DNA of 64,000 bases, from contig NZ_JAELXW010000020.1 of NCBI RefSeq assembly GCF_016428645.1, positions 56,657 to 120,656 of the forward strand, in the 5' to 3' direction. Numbering within the stretch: position 1 is the first letter of the stretch; each line of letters opens with the position of its first letter. The position numbers and the translations under genes are program-made. Origin of the DNA: Glycomyces salinus. GTDB taxonomy: Bacteria > Actinomycetota > Actinomycetes > Mycobacteriales > Micromonosporaceae. The notes beneath the pieces were generated by a model. That model was not told the DNA's origin. It was given only the letters and a program-made list of their open reading frames with translations, and did not search any database. Positions 59,496 through 64,000 of this stretch are shown here, piece by piece.

Positions 59496-59921
59496 ATGGC
59501 CATCGCACGGGACATCATGCGGGCGGGCGTCGTATGCGTCCAGAGCCACGACACGGCCGCCAACACGGCGCGCCTGATGGCCGAGCACGACGTGGGGGCG
59601 CTGCCGATCTGCGACCCCGAGGGCACGCTGATCGGCATCGTCTCCGACCGGGACCTGGCACTCCAGGTGATGGCCGCGGGCTTCGACGCCGAGGACTTCG
59701 AGATCGGCGACCTGCCGCAGCGGCAGGAGCTGATCGTCGCCGCGCCGTCCGAGGACGCAGACGAGGTGCTCGGCAGGATGGCCGAACGGCAGATCCGGCG
59801 CATCCCGGTCGTCGAGGACGACCTGGTCGTCGGCATCATCAGCCAGGCCGATCTCGCCCGGGGCCTGCCCGAACCGGTCGTGGGGGAGACCGTCGGCGCG
59901 ATCTCCGAGCCGGCCGTCTGA
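59496..59921 (+). CDS. CBS-domain pair protein A
   Basis: A 141-residue protein made of two CBS motifs: IMRAGVVCVQSHDTAANTAR with GIVSDRDLALQVMAAG (1-65), and IVAAPSEDADEVLGRMAERQ with GIISQADLARGLP (75-130). Such stand-alone pairs bind adenylates or NADH and sense energy state. Strong GAAGGAGG site; ATG 59496. It is the same length as a second CBS protein at 62610 and is 4 of the stress block's genes away from none: transketolase lies between them. Confidence 0.92.
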   Translation: MAIARDIMRAGVVCVQSHDTAANTARLMAEHDVGALPICDPEGTLIGIVSDRDLALQVMAAGFDAEDFEIGDLPQRQELIVAAPSEDADEVLGRMAERQIRRIPVVEDDLVVGIISQADLARGLPEPVVGETVGAISEPAV

Positions 59922-59942
59922 ACCCGGTCCGACGGGGCGGCA

Positions 59943-59986
59943 CCGCGGCCCGGCGCGAATCAGGGTGAGACCGCGCCGGGCCGCGG
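59943..59986. terminator. Bidirectional terminator between CBS A and DUF4383 genes
   Basis: A perfect 15-bp stem (59943-59957 with 59972-59986; core GCGGCCCGGCGCG) and a 14-nt loop in the gap between convergent genes. Confidence 0.85.
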
Positions 59987-60017
59987 CGCGTCCATGTCGC
60001 AGTCGGAGCCCCGGGGC

Positions 60018-60515
60018 TCAAGAGGGCCCGAGGATGTGCTCGCCCGAGCTGTGCGGCGTCGGGTGGCGAGGCAGGGTCAGCATCAGCACCAGCATCACGA
60101 CGCCCGAGGCCAGGTGCAGGATGTCGTCGGCGAGGTTGAGCGGCACGAAGTCGGCCACGTGGCCGTCGGGAACCAGGAGCCCGTACACGCCCAGGGCCAG
60201 GTAGGCGATGCCGCCCACGGTCAGGAACCAGATCGCGCCGCGCAGGAACCAGGACATCAGCATGCCGATCGCGCCGATGCCGATGTGCAGCAGGTTGAGC
60301 AGCACCGACACCTGGAAGATCCCGAACAGCATCGCCTCGGACCCGCTCCCGGCGATTTCGAGGGAGCCGATCCCGGTGGTGATGCCGGGAAGGAACCCCA
60401 GGGCGCCCACCAGGACGAAGACGAGCCCGATCACGGCGCCTGCGTCCTGCAGCGGCGTCACCTCCTGGCGAAGTCCGCTCCAGCGCGAATCGGACCGGGA
60501 AGCGGCATGTGTCAT
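60018..60515 (-). CDS. DUF4383 membrane protein
   Basis: A 165-residue protein with four membrane helices, the DUF4383 layout: VIGLVFVLVGALGFLPGITT, NLLHIGIGAIGMLMSW, AYLALGVYGL and DDILHLASGVVMLVLML. The conserved His residues in helices 2 and 4 (NLLH, ILH) are present. Common in actinobacterial stress regulons; function unknown. ATG 60515; a textbook SigB/SigF-type promoter lies upstream. Confidence 0.9.
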   Translation of the reverse strand: MTHAASRSDSRWSGLRQEVTPLQDAGAVIGLVFVLVGALGFLPGITTGIGSLEIAGSGSEAMLFGIFQVSVLLNLLHIGIGAIGMLMSWFLRGAIWFLTVGGIAYLALGVYGLLVPDGHVADFVPLNLADDILHLASGVVMLVLMLTLPRHPTPHSSGEHILGPS

Positions 60516-60576
60516 CTCGGATCCCCCCTCCGATGGGCGGCCGTAGGCGGCGGTCGCTGCGGCCCCTTACCGGCGA

Positions 60577-60601
60577 ATACCCCCGGCCGCACCGCCGAAA
60601 C
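60577..60601 (-). promoter_or_regulatory. SigB/SigF-type promoter of the DUF4383 gene
   Basis: Minus-strand GTTT (60598-60601), 15-bp spacer, GGGTAT (60577-60582): an exact match to the class consensus GTTT-N14-16-GGGTAT. Confidence 0.75.
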
Positions 60602-60611
60602 CAGGGGCGCG

Positions 60612-60637
60612 GTTTCGCGCCGCGCGGCCACGGGTAG
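60612..60637 (+). promoter_or_regulatory. SigB/SigF-type promoter of the transketolase gene
   Basis: GTTT (60612-60615), 16-bp spacer, GGGTAG (60632-60637), 48 bp before the ATG. It lies back to back with the DUF4383 promoter. Confidence 0.7.
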
Positions 60638-60685
60638 CCACGACCTGGAAGGCGGGCCCCGCAGCAGCACCCGAAGGAGGCAGCC

Positions 60686-62530
60686 ATGACCACCCTCGAA
60701 TCCAGCACCGTCGACCTCGCCGAACTGGGGAGGCAGCTCAGAGCCGACGCGGTGCGGTGCTCGTCCCGGGCGGCCTCGGGCCATCCCACCTCGTCGATGT
60801 CGGCGGCCGACTTGATGGCGGTGCTCCTGGCCCGGCACTACAGGTACGACTTCGTCGACCCCCGCCGGCCGGGCAACGACCGCCTGATCTTCTCCAAGGG
60901 CCACGCCTCGCCGCTGCTGTACGCGATGCTGCGGGCCGTGGGCGCGATCGACGAGGACGAGCTGCTCGGCTACCGACGCCTGGGCTCCAGCCTCGAAGGC
61001 CATCCGACTCCGCGGCTGCCGTGGGTCGACGTCGCCACCGGCTCCCTCGGGCAGGGGCTGCCGACCGGGGTCGGCATGGCCCTGGCCGGGCGGCGCCTCT
61101 CGCGCGTCCCCTACCGGGTGTGGGTCCTGTGTGGCGACGGCGAGCTGGCCGAGGGCTCGATGTGGGAGGCGTTCGCGGCCGCCGCGCACGAAGGACTCGG
61201 CAACCTGACCGCGATCGTCGACGTCAACCGGCTCGGCCAGCGCGGCCCGACTAGGTACGAATGGGACACCGGCGCCTACGCCAGGCAGATCGGTGCGTTC
61301 GGCTGGCACACCGTCGAGATCGACGGGCACGACCCCGAGCAGATCGACCGGGCCTTCACCGCCGCCGAGGACATGCCCGACCGGCCGACCGCGATCCTGG
61401 CGCGCACCAAGAAGGGAGCGGGCGTGGACGCCGTGGAGGACCGCGAGGGCGCCCACGGCAAACCCGTCCCCGACCTCGAGGGCGCGCTCGACGAGCTCGG
61501 CGGCGTCGGCGACATCCGCGTGCGCGTCCCCGAACCGGACTACAAGGAGCCCCGCCACGACCGCCCGGCCCGGCCGGTCCACCTGCCGGAGTTCGACGTC
61601 GGGGCGATGGCCGCCACCCGCGACGCCTACGGCACGGCCTTGGCCGCCGTCGGCGACGCCGACCCGAACGTGGTCGCGCTCGACGGCGAGGTGGCCGACT
61701 CGACGCGCGCGCAGCGCTTCGCCGACGCCCACCCCGACCGGTTCTTCGAGTGCTACATCGCCGAGCAGCAGATGATCGCGAACGCCACCGGGATGCAGGC
61801 GCTGGGCTGGAAGCCGTACGCGGCGACGTTCGCGGCGTTCCTGACTCGCGCTCACGACTTCCTGCGCATGGCCGCGATCGGACGCGCCGACCTGCGGCTC
61901 TGCGGCTCCCACGCGGGCGTGTCGATCGGCCGCGACGGCCCGAGCCAGATGGGCCTGGAGGACTTGGCGATGATGCGGGCGCTGTGGCGCAGCATCGTGC
62001 TCTACCCGTGCGACGCCAACCAGTGCGCGCACCTGACCGCGGCCATGGCCGAGCTTCCAGGGATCAGCTACCTGCGCTCGACCCGGTCCGACACGCCGGT
62101 GATCTACCGGCCCGGCGAGGAGTTCCCCGTCGGCGGCTCGCGCACCCTGGTGACCGGGCCGCACGACAGGCTGACCATCGTGGCCGCCGGGATCACCGTC
62201 CACGAGGCGCTCGACGCCGCCCGGCGGCTGGCCGACTCCGGGGTGCCGGTGCGGGTGATCGACGCCTACTCGGTCAAGCCGATCGACGCCGCGGCGCTGC
62301 GGCAGGCCGCCGCCGAGACCGGCCGGGTGCTGACCGTCGAGGACCACTGGCCCGTGGGCGGCCTCGGCGACGCCGTGCTCGAGGCCGTCTGCGGGCGGGT
62401 GCCCGACGTCCGGTTCACCAAGCTGGGCGTGCGCGGGATGCCCGCCAGCGCCTCTCCGGCCGAGCAGCTGGCGGCCGCCGGCATCGACGCCGACTCGATC
62501 GTCCGAGCCGCCCAGCGGCTGGTGGCCTGA
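60686..62530 (+). CDS. tkt: Transketolase
   Basis: A 614-residue thiamine-diphosphate enzyme moving two-carbon units between sugar phosphates. N-terminal domain: ASGHPTSSMSAADL, FSKGHASPLLYA, GSLGQGLPTGVGMA and the diphosphate/Mg motif GDGELAEGSMWEAF; central domain: YIAEQQMIANATGMQAL with the cofactor-activating Glu; C-terminal domain: VIDAYSVKPIDA. It is shorter than housekeeping transketolases (about 660-700). Placement between two CBS genes under a stress-type promoter suggests a second, stress-inducible copy. Confidence 0.93.
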   Translation: MTTLESSTVDLAELGRQLRADAVRCSSRAASGHPTSSMSAADLMAVLLARHYRYDFVDPRRPGNDRLIFSKGHASPLLYAMLRAVGAIDEDELLGYRRLGSSLEGHPTPRLPWVDVATGSLGQGLPTGVGMALAGRRLSRVPYRVWVLCGDGELAEGSMWEAFAAAAHEGLGNLTAIVDVNRLGQRGPTRYEWDTGAYARQIGAFGWHTVEIDGHDPEQIDRAFTAAEDMPDRPTAILARTKKGAGVDAVEDREGAHGKPVPDLEGALDELGGVGDIRVRVPEPDYKEPRHDRPARPVHLPEFDVGAMAATRDAYGTALAAVGDADPNVVALDGEVADSTRAQRFADAHPDRFFECYIAEQQMIANATGMQALGWKPYAATFAAFLTRAHDFLRMAAIGRADLRLCGSHAGVSIGRDGPSQMGLEDLAMMRALWRSIVLYPCDANQCAHLTAAMAELPGISYLRSTRSDTPVIYRPGEEFPVGGSRTLVTGPHDRLTIVAAGITVHEALDAARRLADSGVPVRVIDAYSVKPIDAAALRQAAAETGRVLTVEDHWPVGGLGDAVLEAVCGRVPDVRFTKLGVRGMPASASPAEQLAAAGIDADSIVRAAQRLVA

Positions 62531-62531
62531 G

Positions 62532-62556
62532 GCATGGAAACGGGCCGGAGGGGTAC
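62532..62556 (+). promoter_or_regulatory. SigB/SigF-type promoter of the second CBS gene
   Basis: GCAT (62532-62535), 15-bp spacer, GGGTAC (62551-62556), 53 bp before the ATG. It starts 1 bp after the transketolase stop. Confidence 0.58.
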
Positions 62557-62609
62557 TCACGTGGGGCCCGCGCCGGCCCGGCCGCGGGCGGGGAGGAAGG
62601 AGAATTCGA

Positions 62610-63035
62610 ATGGCGACGGCACGAGACCTCATGCACCCGGGCGCGACCTGTGTGCGCAGTGACGACACCGCCGCGAACGCGGCCCGGATGATGGCGGACA
62701 TGGACGTCGGCTGCCTGCCGATATGCGGCGTCGACGACGAGAAGATCAAGGGCATGGTCACCGACAGGGACCTGGTGGTGCACGTGATGGCCGCCGGCAA
62801 GGACCCGGAGACGTACACGGTCGACCGACTCCCGCAGGCTCCTCTGGTGTGGGCGAGCGCCGACGAGGACGCCGACATCACCATCGCGAAGATGAAAGAG
62901 CACCAGCTGCACCGTCTGCCGGTCATCGGCGAGGACCGTCGCCTGGTCGGAATCATCGCGCTGTCCGACGTGGCGCGCGCGATGCCCGAGAGCACCGTCG
63001 GCGAGCTGGTCGAATCGATATCCAAGCCCGATTAG
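62610..63035 (+). CDS. CBS-domain pair protein B
   Basis: A 141-residue paralogue of the protein at 59496 with the same two-CBS plan: LMHPGATCVRSDDTAANAAR, GMVTDRDLVVHVMAAGKD, then ADEDADITIAKMKEHQLHRL and GIIALSDVARAMPES. Both end with a G-E-x-V-x-x-I-S tail. Probably an adenylate or NADH sensor. A purine-rich GGAGGAAGGAG site precedes it. Terminator follows. Confidence 0.92.
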   Translation: MATARDLMHPGATCVRSDDTAANAARMMADMDVGCLPICGVDDEKIKGMVTDRDLVVHVMAAGKDPETYTVDRLPQAPLVWASADEDADITIAKMKEHQLHRLPVIGEDRRLVGIIALSDVARAMPESTVGELVESISKPD

Positions 63036-63052
63036 CGGGTCGAGTCGGCAGG

Positions 63053-63081
63053 GGACGCCGCGCGGAGGGGACGCGGCGTCC
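63053..63081. terminator. Terminator between CBS B and udgX
   Basis: GGACGCCGCG (63053-63062) pairs perfectly with CGCGGCGTCC (63072-63081), followed by TTT on the plus strand; convergent genes on both sides. Confidence 0.82.
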
Positions 63082-63092
63082 TTTGCGCGCGT

Positions 63093-63743
63093 TCAGCCGG
63101 TCAGCACCTCGGCGGCCTTGCGCAGGTCGATGATGAACTGCGCGAACGCCTCTTCCCGTTCGGGGTCGCGCAGCCGCAGCACCGCCGAGGGGTGGACTGT
63201 GGCCATGATCCGGGTCGGCTCGTCGAGCCAGTCGGCCGCGAGGTCGTGGATGACGCCGCGCTGCGACGAGACCCGGAACTCCCTTCCCAGCAGGGAGTGC
63301 GCGGCCGTGGCGCCGAGCGCGATCACCAGTTCGGGGCGCACGGCGTTGAGCTCGGAGAGCAGCCACGGCCGGCAGGCCGCGACCTCTCCGGCGGCGGGCT
63401 TCTTGTGGATGCGTCGGCCGCCCGTTTGGAGCTGCGCGAACTTGAAGTGCTTGACGGCGTTGGTCACGTAGGTCGTCGACCGGTCGATTCCGGCCTGGTC
63501 GAACGCCTTGAACAGCAGTCGCCCGGACGGTCCGGTGAACGGCCTGCCGCTGCGGTCCTCGTCGTCGCCGGGCTGCTCGCCGACGCAGAGGAGCCGGGCG
63601 TCGTCCGGTCCCTCGCCGAAGACGGTCTGGGTGGCGTCCTCGAACAGTTCGCAGCCTTCGCAGGTCTCGGCGGCCTCGCGGAGCCGGTCGATGCCGGCCC
63701 GCGGGGGCACCCAGCGTTCGGCGCCGGGTCGGCGTGGGCTCAT
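63093..63743 (-). CDS. udgX: UdgX-type uracil-DNA glycosylase
   Basis: A 216-residue family-4-like glycosylase. Cys28 and Cys31 (CEGC) begin the iron-sulphur site, motif A is GEQPGDDEDRSGRPFTGPSG (55-74), motif B HPSAVLR. The diagnostic UdgX loop is present as GGRRIHKKP with His113, the residue that attacks uracil-site sugar and leaves the enzyme covalently on DNA in Mycobacterium UdgX. Only four Cys exist (28, 31, 53, 124); a position that is Cys in other family-4 enzymes is His99 here (NAVKHFKF). ATG 63743 with GGAGG upstream. Confidence 0.92.
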   Translation of the reverse strand: MSPRRPGAERWVPPRAGIDRLREAAETCEGCELFEDATQTVFGEGPDDARLLCVGEQPGDDEDRSGRPFTGPSGRLLFKAFDQAGIDRSTTYVTNAVKHFKFAQLQTGGRRIHKKPAAGEVAACRPWLLSELNAVRPELVIALGATAAHSLLGREFRVSSQRGVIHDLAADWLDEPTRIMATVHPSAVLRLRDPEREEAFAQFIIDLRKAAEVLTG

Positions 63744-63777
63744 GTCACCCTCCTAGATCGGGGGATCGGTAGTGGGG

Positions 63778-63803
63778 GTACCCGCCGCGCGATGCCGCGA
63801 CAC
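63778..63803 (-). promoter_or_regulatory. SigB/SigF-type promoter of udgX
   Basis: Minus-strand GTGT (63800-63803), 16-bp spacer, GGGTAC (63778-63783), 34 bp before the ATG. Confidence 0.58.
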
Positions 63804-63880
63804 TTGCGACGGTTCGTCCCACCGACCTCAGAGCCCTCCCCGGTGCCGCCCCCGTCCATCCCGAGTCTGGCCCGGCGGGC

Positions 63881-63905
63881 GCGGGCGGGCAAGCGGCCCG
63901 CCCGC
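63881..63905 (-). terminator. Terminator of the gene at the right edge
   Basis: GCGGGCGGGC (63881-63890) pairs perfectly with 63896-63905 around a 5-nt loop, 46 bp beyond the stop of the partial gene. Confidence 0.65.
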
Positions 63906-63951
63906 AATTCCCGGTCACATTTTGGGAGGGGACCGGCCCCGAGGCGGGTAT

Positions 63952-64000
63952 TCAGGTCCGGGTGGTGGTCAGGCCCTCGCGCAGCTCGGACAGCATCCGG
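63952..64000 (-). CDS. 3' end of a gene entering from the right edge
   Basis: The last 15 codons of a frame, ending in MLSELREGLTTTRT and TGA, run off the window. The amphipathic tail and the terminator just beyond support a real gene; nothing more can be said. Confidence 0.4.
   Translation of the reverse strand, partial: RMLSELREGLTTTRT

Overview
The window comes from a high-GC filamentous actinomycete. Evidence: coding sequence is GC-rich at third positions, many genes start with GTG or TTG, and the gene set is actinobacterial (SCO5389-family protein, DUF4383, Holin-X, UdgX, DUF2617/DUF4247, the ~180 kDa NAD-glutamate dehydrogenase). A SapB-type (ram/amf) lanthipeptide cluster suggests an organism that raises aerial hyphae. 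I cannot fix the genus; Glycomycetaceae or Micromonosporaceae relatives are guesses. No rRNA, tRNA, CRISPR array or intact insertion sequence was recognised.

Layout. 1-3.1 kb: right end of a peptide-export locus (C39-peptidase ABC transporter) cut by the window edge, followed by a SARP regulator. 4.2-7.7 kb: GlxA-type regulator divergent from a quinone oxidoreductase-like gene, a membrane-anchored hypothetical protein, a DoxX-like protein. 7.8-11.4 kb: heterodimeric ABC exporter. 11.7-18.4 kb: ram-type class III lanthipeptide cluster: orphan regulator ramR, exporter pair ramB/ramA, a 48-residue precursor ramS too short for usual gene-length cut-offs, and the synthetase ramC. 18.5-22.4 kb: hisF, an orphan ribbon-helix-helix protein, a membrane protein plus TetR pair with two operator copies, SCO5389-family protein, CooC-like ATPase. 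22.5-26 kb: TAXI-type TRAP transporter. 26.2-31.3 kb: lipB, a DUF1023 hydrolase, an ABC ATPase, and an ABC-2 exporter. 31.3-37.4 kb: ROK regulator and the giant glutamate dehydrogenase. 37.5-41.1 kb: conserved DUF4178-DUF2617-DUF4247-DUF350-aminopropyltransferase operon. 41.1-45.8 kb: small membrane and enzyme genes, an ~0.8 kb stretch without a convincing gene, a 14-TM drug exporter with its TetR. 45.8-48.9 kb: ureohydrolase, YbbN-like protein, RNase HI, GDT1 cation exporter with a candidate manganese riboswitch leader. 49-53.3 kb: two tandem MFS genes of identical length, a divergent ROK repressor, then an AT-rich inverted repeat and a DUF234 ATPase fragment. 53.5-58.2 kb: SDR and the araBDA operon. 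58.4-63.8 kb: a stress-type block (DUF3618, Holin-X, two CBS proteins, DUF4383, transketolase, UdgX) in which six transcription units share a GNNT-N15/16-GGGNAN promoter signature of the SigB/SigF class.

How genes work together: RamC would modify RamS, RamA/RamB export it, and RamR switch the operon on. The araBDA genes form the full route from L-arabinose to D-xylulose-5-phosphate, and a transketolase that could use that product lies nearby under a stress-type promoter. The strongest points to check are the ramS precursor, the shared stress promoters at 59.3-63.8 kb, and the GDT1 leader.
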